Assembly (NCBI RefSeq): GCF_004363955.1
Contig: NZ_SNZR01000015.1
Coordinates: 62,001-126,000, forward strand
Source: Enterovirga rhinocerotis
Lineage (GTDB): Bacteria; Pseudomonadota; Alphaproteobacteria; Rhizobiales; Beijerinckiaceae
DNA: 64,000 bases
Direction: 5' to 3'
Below, one piece after another: positions 9,626-17,692 of this stretch. Below the pieces are notes generated by a model. It was given only the letters and a program-made list of their open reading frames with translations, was not told where the DNA came from and did not search any database. The position numbers and the translations under genes were made by a program. Numbering within the stretch: the first letter of the stretch is position 1; every line of letters begins with the position of its first letter.

Positions 9626-10393
9626 TCACTTGGCCGTGAAGCCTCCATCGACGGCGATCGTTTGGCCGGTGACGTAAGCCGATGCCTCCGATGCCAGGAA
9701 CACGGCCGCGCCGTGCAGGTCCTCCAGCCGGCCGGTCCGCCCGATCGCCGTCTGGACGGCCTTGCGGGCGACGCGCTCCTCATCGTCGAAAATGGCCTGC
9801 GTCAGCGGCGTGGGAAAGAAGCCCGGCGCGATCGCGTTGCAGGTGATGCCTCGTCCGGACCACGCTTCGGCGATCGCGCGGGTCAGTTGGACGATGCCAC
9901 CCTTGGCGACGCTGTAGGCCGTGGAATCCGGAAAGGCGCGAAACGATTGCAGGGCGGCGACATTGAGGACCCGTCCCCAGCCCCGCTCGGCCATGGCGGG
10001 GGCGAGCGCCTGGGTCAGGAGGAAGGGCGCCCGCAAATGCACGGCCAGATGGAGGTCGAAGGCTTCGGCCGTCACCTCCTCGAAGGGCTGGGAGAAGTTC
10101 ATCCCGGCCGCGTTGACGAGGATGTCGATGCGGCGCTGACCCTTGAGGCCGGCGATGATGGCGCTCAAGCCTTCCGTCGTCGACAGATCGCCCGCCACGA
10201 AATCCGCGTTGATGCCGTCGGTATGGAGCTTGTCGACGGCCGCCACGAGTTCGGGCTCGCGGCGCGCGACGAGGACGAGGCTCGCCCCCGCAAGGCCGAG
10301 GGCGCGAGCGATCTCGTGTCCGATACCCGAATTGCCCCCTGTGACGAGCGCGGTGCGTTCGGACAGGTCGAAGAGGCGGGCAAGTCGAAACAT
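9626..10393 (-). CDS. SDR family oxidoreductase (gluconate 5-dehydrogenase-like)
   Basis: A classical short-chain dehydrogenase of 255 residues. The nucleotide-binding TGGNSGIG (residues 18-25), NAAG (94-97) and YSVAK (Tyr160, Lys164) are present, and the C-terminal GQTIAVDGGFTAK is typical of the family. The serine expected 13 residues before the catalytic Tyr is Ala (NVAALQSF). The substrate is probably a sugar acid or other polyol-like hydroxy compound, by similarity of motifs only. The start was set at the ATG at 10393 (MFRLARLFDL); an upstream extension is possible but lacks family character. It runs in the same direction as the next two genes but is separated from them by 289 nt. Confidence 0.82.
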   Translation of the reverse strand: MFRLARLFDLSERTALVTGGNSGIGHEIARALGLAGASLVLVARREPELVAAVDKLHTDGINADFVAGDLSTTEGLSAIIAGLKGQRRIDILVNAAGMNFSQPFEEVTAEAFDLHLAVHLRAPFLLTQALAPAMAERGWGRVLNVAALQSFRAFPDSTAYSVAKGGIVQLTRAIAEAWSGRGITCNAIAPGFFPTPLTQAIFDDEERVARKAVQTAIGRTGRLEDLHGAAVFLASEASAYVTGQTIAVDGGFTAK

Positions 10394-10682
10394 CGTGCGC
10401 TCACAGGTGTGACGGGCGCGGAACGCCCGTCGGAACAAGGATTGGCTCGCCTGCGGATCGGTCGCTCCGGCATGGGCATTCATGCCGTCGGACGCAAAAC
10501 GCGGGCTATCGTCCAAGCCGGCTGGCCGACCACCGGACGCTTTGCCAACTACGCAATTTCTCCGTCTTGCGCAGCGACAAATCGATCAGGCGTCCCACGA
10601 CGGTGCCGGCGCTCCGGATCCGCGTTCGGCGCCCCTGCGGGTCCGAAGAGCCGTCATCCTCGTGCCCGGGCCCTCCCGGGCG

Positions 10683-11177
10683 TCAGGCCACGGCATCGGA
10701 TCGCCACGGTGACAACTCGGCGAATTCGACGACGATGCCCTCGGGTCCCGTCACGTAGATGCCCTTGGCCCGGCCGCCGCGAACCTCGAGAGGCTCGGCA
10801 TTGGCGTGGTAGCCGGCGGCCTCCAGGCGCTCATGGACGAGCGCGAGATCGTAGACCTCGAAACAGAGATGGGTCAGTCCGTGGTCGCATTGGCGGATAG
10901 GCACCGGCCGGCCTGCCGGGTGGTAGTAGTGAAACAGCTCGACGTGGAACCCCGAGAGTTCGAGCATCGCCCAATGAACATCGATCTCCGGCAGGCCCAC
11001 CATCCGGTCGAGGGCCTCCTCGCGGCGGTGGTCGATCTCGCCGAGAAGACGCATTCCGATGACGTCGCGCAGGAAGCCGACGGCGCCGTCGAAATCGGCG
11101 ACGCCGAGCGCGACGTGATGCGCGCGAACGATGAGTCCTGCGAGCAGCGGGGTCGATGGGGACCCCGCGTCAGGCAT
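10683..11177 (-). CDS. VOC (glyoxalase/dioxygenase) family protein
   Basis: A single-domain vicinal oxygen chelate protein of 164 residues. The pattern is RAHHVALGVADFDGAVGF at the start (first metal His), then ELFHYYHP, THLCFEVYDL and a closing IVVEFAEL with the last Glu ligand. Such proteins include lyases, epimerases and dioxygenases; the reaction cannot be read from sequence. The proposed ATG at 11177 overlaps the stop of the upstream SDR gene by 8 nt, so the two are probably translationally coupled and act on the same substrate. Confidence 0.75.
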   Translation of the reverse strand: MPDAGSPSTPLLAGLIVRAHHVALGVADFDGAVGFLRDVIGMRLLGEIDHRREEALDRMVGLPEIDVHWAMLELSGFHVELFHYYHPAGRPVPIRQCDHGLTHLCFEVYDLALVHERLEAAGYHANAEPLEVRGGRAKGIYVTGPEGIVVEFAELSPWRSDAVA

Positions 11178-11898
11178 TGTGGACGCCCCCATCGATGTTG
11201 ATGATCTGGCCGGTGACGTAGGTCGAGAGCGGGCCGAGCAGGAAGATGCAGACGCCGGCGACCTCGTCGGCCCGACCCAGGCGGCCGAGCGGGATGTCGC
11301 GGAGCAGGTCCTCGCCGCGGGCCTCGATGACATGGGCCGGCATCGGCGTGTCGATCACGCCCGGCGCGACGCCGTTGACGAGCGCTCGGGCCTTGAGATT
11401 GCGCGACAAGGCGCGGACGAGACCGACCACGCCGCCCTTCGCGACCGAATACGCGACGTGCCCGAGCGAGCCTTTTCGGAAGGCCTGCGACGATGCGAAG
11501 ACGAGACGCGCGGGCTCGTCCTCGACGAGGCGGGGCAGCATCGCGCAGGCGAGGTCGAACGCGTTCGTAGTGTTGGCCGCCAGCGTGCGGTCGTAGACGG
11601 AGCGGGCGCCGGGTTCGAGGTCGTGAGGGACGTAGATCCCCGCCATGTGGACGAGGCCGTAGAGCGGCCCCTCGATCCGCGAGAGCGCGTCGGCGCAGGC
11701 TTCCGGCGTGTGCAGGAGGGAGGGCGCGACGACGTGGCCGGAGCCCGGCAGGGCGGCGGCCAGCTCTTCGAGACCGACTTCGTTCGGGTCGACCAGCAGA
11801 AGCCGGGCGCCGCGTGCGGCGGCCATGCGTGCGACCTCCGCTCCGATCGCGCCGGCCGCTCCCGTCACGACGATGGTCTTTCCCTCGAACTCGCTCAT
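11170..11898 (-). CDS. SDR family oxidoreductase
   Basis: A short-chain dehydrogenase of 242 residues with TGAAGAIG (12-19), Ser137, Tyr150 and Lys154 (YSVAK), so the full catalytic triad is present. Near the C terminus TYVTGQIINIDGGVHNA is family-typical. The ATG at 11898 has GGGAGG 5-6 nt upstream. It overlaps the VOC gene downstream, forming a two-gene unit divergent from the crotonase gene at 12079; the 180-nt gap should contain both promoters. Confidence 0.85.
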   Translation of the reverse strand: MSEFEGKTIVVTGAAGAIGAEVARMAAARGARLLLVDPNEVGLEELAAALPGSGHVVAPSLLHTPEACADALSRIEGPLYGLVHMAGIYVPHDLEPGARSVYDRTLAANTTNAFDLACAMLPRLVEDEPARLVFASSQAFRKGSLGHVAYSVAKGGVVGLVRALSRNLKARALVNGVAPGVIDTPMPAHVIEARGEDLLRDIPLGRLGRADEVAGVCIFLLGPLSTYVTGQIINIDGGVHNA

Positions 11899-12078
11899 GC
11901 TGCCTCCCATGCTGTTGTCGGCTCCCTCCGGACGCCGGGGCGGCCGAGGGCGGGCGGTTCGCCCGAGCCGTCGATGATTTGGCCGGGGCGCGGCTTGTCA
12001 ACCCGTTCGCCGCGCAGCCCTCGACAGCGCGGCGAGGCGGCGCCAAGAAGGACCACGACAACAACACGGAGGACACGC

Positions 12079-12885
12079 ATGTCGGAACCCGTTCTGGTGG
12101 AGAGTGACGGCCGGATCGCCGTGTTGACGCTGAACCGTCCGGAGACGCGCAATCCGATCTCCGACCCGGACATGATGGAGGCGCTGCTCTCGACCCTGGC
12201 GCGCCTCGATGCCGATCCGGACATCCGGGCGATCATCCTGACGGGAGCCGGCTCCGCTTTCTCCTCCGGCGGAAACCTCAACGCCATGCGGCCGGACGTG
12301 CCGGGCGGCCTGCGGGCCTCGTTGCCCGCGCGAACCCGGATGAACTACCGTACCGGCATCCAGCGCATCCCGCTCGCGATCGAGGCCATGGAGGTGCCGG
12401 TGATCGCGGCCGTGAATGGGCCCGCCATCGGGGCCGGCTGCGATCTCGCCTGCATGTGCGACATCCGCATCGCCTCCGAGACCGCGCGGTTCGCGGAGAG
12501 TTTCGTGAAGGTCGGCATCGTTCCGGGCGATGGCGGCGCGTGGCTCCTGCCGCAGGTCGTCGGGTTCTCGAAGGCCTGCGAGATGGCGCTCACGGGCGAC
12601 ATGATCGACGCCAAGGAGGCGCTCGCCTGCGGTCTCGTCTCGAAGATCGTGCCGCCGGCATCCCTGCTGGACGAGGCGCGGGCGATGGCCGAGCGTATCG
12701 CAGCCAATCCCGGCCATGCGGTGCGCATGACGCGGCGCCTACTCCGCCAGAGCCGCGTGATGGACCTTCCCGGCATCCTCGACCTGTCGGCCGCGCTTCA
12801 GGCTCTGGCCCATGCGACCGAGGACCATGACGAGGCGCTGAGCGCGATGCTGGAGAAGCGCAAGCCGAGCTTCAAGGGCCGGTAA
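12079..12885 (+). CDS. enoyl-CoA hydratase/isomerase (crotonase) family protein
   Basis: A crotonase-fold protein of 268 residues. The CoA oxyanion-hole segments GAGSAFSSGGNL and GPAIGAGCDLAC are present. The two glutamates of true hydratases are not: the first position is Asp122 and the second aligns with Phe142. Asp151 in PGDGGAW could be the working acid or base, as in isomerases and other crotonases of this superfamily. I therefore call the family but not hydratase activity. AGG upstream (cggaggacacgc) gives a good ribosome site for the ATG at 12079. It is divergent from the SDR/VOC pair and convergent with the dehydrogenase at 12907. Confidence 0.85.
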   Translation: MSEPVLVESDGRIAVLTLNRPETRNPISDPDMMEALLSTLARLDADPDIRAIILTGAGSAFSSGGNLNAMRPDVPGGLRASLPARTRMNYRTGIQRIPLAIEAMEVPVIAAVNGPAIGAGCDLACMCDIRIASETARFAESFVKVGIVPGDGGAWLLPQVVGFSKACEMALTGDMIDAKEALACGLVSKIVPPASLLDEARAMAERIAANPGHAVRMTRRLLRQSRVMDLPGILDLSAALQALAHATEDHDEALSAMLEKRKPSFKGR

Positions 12886-12906
12886 TCGGCACGGCGGTCG
12901 CGTTCG

Positions 12907-14004
12907 TCAGCCGATGCGGGCGAGCGCCTGCATCACCGCATCCGTCACCGCGCCGGTGCCGTCCCCGCCTCCGATCTCGTAGGGCTTGAGGCCGGCGCCA
13001 TAGGCGGCATCGACCGCCTCCCGGACGATGCCGCCGGCCCGCACGGCCTCCTCGCGGCCATGACGCTCGCCGAGCCATTCGAGCATCATCGCGCCGGACA
13101 GGATCATCGCGGTCGGGTTGGCCTTGCCCTGGCCGAAGATGTCCGGCGCCGACCCGTGGCAGGGCTGGAAGACGGCATTCTCGTCGCCGATATCCGCGGA
13201 GGGCGCGAAGCCCATCCCGCCCATGAGCCCGGCGCCGAGATCGGAGAGGATGTCGCCGAACATGTTCTCCGTGACGAGCACGTCGAACTCCCAGGGGCGG
13301 CGGACCATGTAGAGCGCCGTCGCGTCGACATAGGCGTGCTCGGCCCGGATGTCGGTGTTCAGGGCCGCGCGCTCGTCGAAGATCTTGCGAAAGAAGGCGA
13401 GGCTCGCGAACACGTTGGCCTTGTCGACGCAGGTGACGGCGCCGGGTGCGCCGCGAGCCTTGCGCGAGCGGGCGAGCGCGAAGGCGAAGTCGAAGAGCGG
13501 CTCGCACACCTTGCGGGTGATCACCATCGTGTCGCGCGCTTCGCGGTCCTCCTCGACGACGCCCTTGCCGCGCGAGGCGAACAGGCCCTCGGTCGATTCG
13601 CGGATGACGACGAAATCGAGCTGGCGCGCCCGCGGATCGGCGAGGACGGCCGGCATGTTGGGCAGCGTCCGCACGGGACGCACGCCCGCATAGAGGCCGA
13701 GCTCGAAGCGCAGGTCGAGCTGCGGGCCGATCTCGGTGCCGTCGGGATAGCGCACCTCGGGCCACCCCATCGCGCCGAGCAGGATCGCGTCCGCGCGGCG
13801 GGCGGCGTCGAGCGCGCTCTTGGGCAGCGCGACGCCGGTGTCGCGGTAGGCGAGGGCGCCGGCCTGATGCTCGTCGAAACGAAGGGAGAACCCGCCGATC
13901 CGCCTGGCCGCCGCTTCGAGCACCGCGATGCAGGGCGCCATGACCTCATGGCCGATGCCGTCGCCCGGCAGCACCGTGATCCGGAAGGCGTCGTTGGCCG
14001 ACAT
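12907..14004 (-). CDS. isocitrate/isopropylmalate dehydrogenase family protein
   Basis: An NAD(P)-dependent beta-decarboxylating dehydrogenase of 365 residues. The catalytic Lys and Asp clusters are in DKANVF and ENMFGDILSDLGAG, and the cofactor loop is in HGSAPDIFGQGKANP. The N terminus RITVLPGDGIGHEV is characteristic. It lies beside an IlvD/Edd dehydratase, and LeuB would normally sit with leuCD, so a tartrate, malate, homoisocitrate or related 2-hydroxyacid is as likely as isopropylmalate. The start is the ATG at 14004; a 9-codon extension exists. The dehydratase gene ends 94 nt upstream of it and is read the same way. Confidence 0.85.
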   Translation of the reverse strand: MSANDAFRITVLPGDGIGHEVMAPCIAVLEAAARRIGGFSLRFDEHQAGALAYRDTGVALPKSALDAARRADAILLGAMGWPEVRYPDGTEIGPQLDLRFELGLYAGVRPVRTLPNMPAVLADPRARQLDFVVIRESTEGLFASRGKGVVEEDREARDTMVITRKVCEPLFDFAFALARSRKARGAPGAVTCVDKANVFASLAFFRKIFDERAALNTDIRAEHAYVDATALYMVRRPWEFDVLVTENMFGDILSDLGAGLMGGMGFAPSADIGDENAVFQPCHGSAPDIFGQGKANPTAMILSGAMMLEWLGERHGREEAVRAGGIVREAVDAAYGAGLKPYEIGGGDGTGAVTDAVMQALARIG

Positions 14005-14098
14005 GGCGTTTCCTATGGTTCTTTGCCGCAAGCGCGGGTCTTTGAGGGGGGCGGAGGAGAGCGCACGACGACCCGTGTGCTCCCTCCGCTCCCCGAGG

Positions 14099-15814
14099 TC
14101 ACGTCCTGCCTGGTTCGGCCCGCAGCGAGTCGAAATCGCAGCCCTCGTCGGCCAGCAGCACCTCGTTGCGGTACAGCCGGGCGTAGCCGCGCTTCGCCTC
14201 GAACGGCGTCACGGGCATCGTCTTGCGACGCTCGGCCATCTCCGCCTCGTCGACCAGCAGCTCGATCCGGCGCTCCTTGACCGAGATCCTGATCCGATCC
14301 CCGTTCTTGACGAAGGCGAGCGGGCCGCCGGAGGCCGCGTCCGGCGAGACGTGCAGCACGATCGTGCCGTAGGCGGTGCCGGACATGCGCGCATCCGAGA
14401 TGCGGACCATGTCCTTGAGGCCCTTGGCGGCGAGCTTCTTGGGGATCGGCAGGTAGCCGGCTTCGGGCATGCCGGAGGGCGAGAGCGGGCCGGCGTTCTG
14501 AAGCACCATGAAATCGTCTTCGGTCACGTCGAGATCGGGATCGTCGACGCGGTCGGCGAGATCCTCGAGCGAGGAGAAGACGACCGCGCGGCCCTCCTTC
14601 TCGAACAGGGTCGGATCGGCGGCCGCGCGCTTGAGGATCGCGCCGCGCGGGGCGAGCGAGCCGAACAGCGCGACGAGGCCTCCCTGCGGCTGGAGCGGCT
14701 CGTCGAAGGAGCGCACCACCTTGCGGTCGACGAAGTCGTCCTGGGTCTCGAGGCGCTCACGCAGGGTCTGCCCGGACGAGGTCATGCAGTCGAGGTGGAG
14801 CAGGGGCTTCAACTCCCGCATCACCGCGCCGATGCCGCCCGCCGCATGCAGGTCCTCCATGTAGAAGGCGCCGGTAGGCTTGAGATCGACGAGGACGGGC
14901 GTCGTGTCCGACAGCTCGTTCAGGCGGTTGAGATCGACCTTGATTCCCGCCCGTCCGGCGATGGCGGTCAGGTGGATGATGGCGTTGGTCGAGCCCGAGA
15001 TGGCGAGGAGGACGCGCAGCGCGTTCTCGATCGATTCCTCCGTGATGATGTCGGAGACGGTGATGCCGGCCTTGACGAGGTCGAGGATCGCGGCGCCAGA
15101 GGCCTCGGCCGCCCTCAGGCGATCCGCGTGGACGGCGGGGATCGCAGCGGTACCCGGCAGGAGCATGCCGAGGGCCTCCGACAGCGAGGCCATGGTCGAG
15201 GCCGTGCCCATCACCGCGCAGGTGCCGGCGGTGACGACGAGGTTGCCCTCGACATCCTCGATGCGGGCATCGTCGATCTCGCCCGCCCGGTACTTGGCCC
15301 AGTAGCGCCGGCAATCGGTGCAGGCCCCGAGGCGCTCGCCGCGATACTGGTTCGTCGATTGCGGCCCGGTCACGACCTGGATGGTCGGCAGGCCGGCCGA
15401 GAGAGCGCCCATGAGCTGAGCGGGCACCGTCTTGTCGCAGCCGCCGATGAGGACGACGCCGTCCATCGGCTGGCCGCGGATCATCTCCTCCGTGTCCATC
15501 GACATGAGGTTGCGGAAGAAGAGGGCGGTCGGATTGAGATAGGGCTCGCCGAGCGAGATGGTCGGGAATTCGAGCGGCAGGCCGCCGGAGGCGAGGACGC
15601 CGCGCTTCACCGCATCGACGAGATCCGGCACGCCGCGATGGCAGTTGTTGAACTCGCTATAGGTCGAGGCGATGCCGATGACCGGCTTCTTCAGGAGGCC
15701 CGAGCCGAAGCCCATGGAGCGCGCATTGGCGAGTCGCAGGTAGCGCGCGAAGTCGCGGTCGCCGTAATTGGTCAGCCCGCGGGAGAGCCCGACGGGAGCT
15801 TGGTCATCGGCCAT
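14099..15814 (-). CDS. IlvD/Edd family dehydratase (probable sugar-acid dehydratase)
   Basis: An iron-sulfur dehydratase of 571 residues. The three cluster cysteines are Cys58 (NNCHRG), Cys126 (GGCDKTVP) and Cys199 (GTCAVMG), and the C-terminal beta-barrel contains DARMSGTAYGTIVLH. Length and the SGTAYGTIVLHVSPDAA variant fit pentonate/aldonate dehydratases (arabinonate, xylonate) as well as branched-chain dihydroxyacid dehydratase. The context of SDRs and an IPMDH-like enzyme favours a catabolic sugar-acid or hydroxyacid role, by inference. The start is the ATG at 15814 (MADDQAPVGL). Confidence 0.87.
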   Translation of the reverse strand: MADDQAPVGLSRGLTNYGDRDFARYLRLANARSMGFGSGLLKKPVIGIASTYSEFNNCHRGVPDLVDAVKRGVLASGGLPLEFPTISLGEPYLNPTALFFRNLMSMDTEEMIRGQPMDGVVLIGGCDKTVPAQLMGALSAGLPTIQVVTGPQSTNQYRGERLGACTDCRRYWAKYRAGEIDDARIEDVEGNLVVTAGTCAVMGTASTMASLSEALGMLLPGTAAIPAVHADRLRAAEASGAAILDLVKAGITVSDIITEESIENALRVLLAISGSTNAIIHLTAIAGRAGIKVDLNRLNELSDTTPVLVDLKPTGAFYMEDLHAAGGIGAVMRELKPLLHLDCMTSSGQTLRERLETQDDFVDRKVVRSFDEPLQPQGGLVALFGSLAPRGAILKRAAADPTLFEKEGRAVVFSSLEDLADRVDDPDLDVTEDDFMVLQNAGPLSPSGMPEAGYLPIPKKLAAKGLKDMVRISDARMSGTAYGTIVLHVSPDAASGGPLAFVKNGDRIRISVKERRIELLVDEAEMAERRKTMPVTPFEAKRGYARLYRNEVLLADEGCDFDSLRAEPGRT

Positions 15815-16000
15815 GTTTTCGAACGTCCTCTTCACGGGGAGGCTTGTCCCTGTGCGCGGCACATTCTCCCTCGCGGAGGGGATCGGCAAGCCCTGTTTGG
15901 AGATGTTCCAGGCCCGCCTGCGCGCTCGGCTGCGCGATCGCCTGGGGATGCGACGAACGGAGCTGCGGCCAAGGCCGGCCTGACGCGCTATGAGCCGACC

Positions 16001-16435
16001 ATGCCGCTTCACATGATCAAGCTCTGCGTCGGCGTCGACACGATCGGCGAACTCGAGGACTGGATCGTCGAGAAGCGCCGACGCGCGGGCCGCGGGGCCG
16101 ATCCGCGCCACACGCACGTCACCCGCATGATGCCGAAGCGGGCCGAGGCCCTGCTCGAGGGCGGCTCCCTCTACTGGGTCATCAAGGGCCAGCTGAGCTG
16201 CCGCCAGAGGCTTCTCGGGCTGGAATCCTTCACCGACGGGCAGGGGATCGGCCGCTGCCGCCTCCTGCTCGAACCCGAGCTGGTCCTGGTCTCGCCCCGA
16301 CCCTGTCGGCCCTTCCAGGGCTGGCGCTATCTCGAGGACGAGGATGCACCGGCCGATCTCGGCTCCGAGGCGGAAGCGGTGGGCGCGCTCCCCGAGGAGA
16401 TGCGGCGGGAGCTGGTGGCGCTCGGATTGCTGTAG
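16001..16435 (+). CDS. DUF1489 family protein
   Basis: A 144-residue cytoplasmic protein found across alphaproteobacteria. MIKLCVGV at the N terminus, TRMMPKRAEALL, SLYWVIKG, CRQ and the RPFQGWRYL segment are hallmarks of the family. Function is unknown; the conserved YWVIKG...R pattern has been noted to suggest nucleic-acid or nucleotide binding, but nothing here proves it. The ATG at 16001 gives the usual family length. It is divergent from the dehydratase gene. Confidence 0.9.
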   Translation: MPLHMIKLCVGVDTIGELEDWIVEKRRRAGRGADPRHTHVTRMMPKRAEALLEGGSLYWVIKGQLSCRQRLLGLESFTDGQGIGRCRLLLEPELVLVSPRPCRPFQGWRYLEDEDAPADLGSEAEAVGALPEEMRRELVALGLL

Positions 16436-16511
16436 GCGCGACCTCGCCGCGCGCCCTCGGCTGGGCTAAGAACGGCACGCAAACTCTCCCCGCCTCATGC
16501 CGGAGGTCGTC

Positions 16512-16769
16512 ATGCGCCGCATTGCATCGCCGCTCGCCTTTGCGGTCCTCGTCATGGCGCTGCCCGCTCTGGCCGCCCCTTGCCCGGCGCCCGGCAGCCG
16601 CGCGAAGGCCTCGCGTGCCGATTGTCCGCCGGTCCCGAAAAAATTCGAGCCCTATGATCCCGACGGCGCGCGTGCGTCGCGCGGACGTGGCGGGTTCGTC
16701 GATGTCGGTGGCGGGACCGAGGTCAGGGTCGGCGGACGGGTCCGGTTCGACTACGACCGGACGCGCTGA
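16512..16769 (+). CDS. small exported protein, unknown
   Basis: An 85-residue protein with a clear signal peptide (MRRIASPLAFAVLVMALPALAA, cleavage near ALA-AP). The mature part is basic and Pro/Gly-rich with two Cys residues and ends in GGGTEVRVGGRVRFDYDRTR, a segment resembling the start of a porin-like strand or a short periplasmic motif. GGAGG lies 5 nt before the ATG. I do not recognise the family. The next gene also encodes a small exported protein and starts 20 nt downstream, so the two may be cotranscribed. Confidence 0.6.
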   Translation: MRRIASPLAFAVLVMALPALAAPCPAPGSRAKASRADCPPVPKKFEPYDPDGARASRGRGGFVDVGGGTEVRVGGRVRFDYDRTR

Positions 16770-16788
16770 GCCGCCCGCGAGCCGCGCG

Positions 16789-17094
16789 ATGATTCGGGCG
16801 CGGAACCTGATCGCCGCCGTGCTGGCGGCCCTCCTCGCCGCGCCGCCTGCCGACGCGCGTCCCAGGGCGCCCAAGGCCTGCCGGGCCGAGATCGGCGCGG
16901 TGCGCGCGGCGGACCTCGTCCGTGCCTGCCGCGAAGCAGGGCCGGCCATGCCCGCCCTGTGCCGGCCCGAGACGCCCTGCGCCGCGATGCGCGAGGCCAT
17001 CGAGGCGGCGTGCCAGGGGCCGGGTTCGGAGGCGAAGCCCGCCTGCCGCGAATTCGACGACGAGGACGATGACGACGCTGACGGAGACGACTAG
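16789..17094 (+). CDS. small exported Cys-rich protein with acidic tail, unknown
   Basis: A protein of 101 residues beginning with a signal peptide (MIRARNLIAAVLAALLAAPPADA). The mature region has six cysteines spaced as if for disulfides (KAC, RAC, ALC, TPC, AAC, PAC) and a terminal run of Asp/Glu (EFDDEDDDDADGDD). The acidic tail could bind divalent metal. No known family is recognised. It starts 20 nt after the previous stop and ends 10 nt before the phosphatase gene, so these genes may form one transcript through to the ROK kinase. Confidence 0.55.
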   Translation: MIRARNLIAAVLAALLAAPPADARPRAPKACRAEIGAVRAADLVRACREAGPAMPALCRPETPCAAMREAIEAACQGPGSEAKPACREFDDEDDDDADGDD

Positions 17095-17104
17095 GATCGT
17101 GCCC

Positions 17105-17692
17105 ATGAAACGCGCATCCTTGTCGATCCTCTCCGTCTGCGGCCTCGAGGAACTCGATGGCCACCGCGAAAGCGGGATCACCCATGTCCTTTCGATCCTC
17201 GATCCCGGCATCCCGGATCCGGATTCCTTCAATCGCTACGACCGCCACCACCGCACGACGCTGCGCTTCCACGACATCATCGAGCCCCAGCCGGGCTTCA
17301 TCCTGCCCGAGCGGGAGCATGTCGAGCAGATCGTGGCGTTCGGCGAGGAACTGGTCGACGACCTCGAGGAGGGCCGCGACGGCCACCTTCTGATCCATTG
17401 CCACATGGGCATCTCGCGCTCGACCGCCGCGATGACGACGATGCTGGTCTCGGCCCGGCCCGACGAGGACGATGAGGTCCTCGTCGAACATCTCGCACGG
17501 ATCAGGCCTCAGGCCTGGCCCAATGCCCGCATGATAGGCTTCGCGGACGAGATCATGGGCCGCGGCGGCCGCCTCAGCGAGGCGGTGCGCAAGCTCCACC
17601 TGCGCCAGATCAATGCCAATCCGCGCCTCGCCGACACCTTCCGCCGGCTCGGCCGCGCGGCCGAGGTCGATCGCGCGCTCGGGGTCGCATGA
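17105..17692 (+). CDS. tyrosine/dual-specificity protein phosphatase-like protein
   Basis: A 195-residue cysteine phosphatase. The signature HCHMGISRST gives the nucleophile Cys99 and the phosphate-binding Arg105 in a CX5R loop. The upstream sequence RFHDIIEPQPG contains the likely general acid Asp57. This matches a group of alphaproteobacterial tyrosine-phosphatase-like proteins annotated as protein-tyrosine phosphatases; the substrate (phosphoprotein, phosphoinositide or phosphosugar) is unknown. Its stop overlaps the next start (ATGA), coupling it to a ROK sugar kinase, which makes a phosphosugar or regulatory role for the pair conceivable. A GTG at 17099 is an alternative start. Confidence 0.82.
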   Translation: MKRASLSILSVCGLEELDGHRESGITHVLSILDPGIPDPDSFNRYDRHHRTTLRFHDIIEPQPGFILPEREHVEQIVAFGEELVDDLEEGRDGHLLIHCHMGISRSTAAMTTMLVSARPDEDDEVLVEHLARIRPQAWPNARMIGFADEIMGRGGRLSEAVRKLHLRQINANPRLADTFRRLGRAAEVDRALGVA

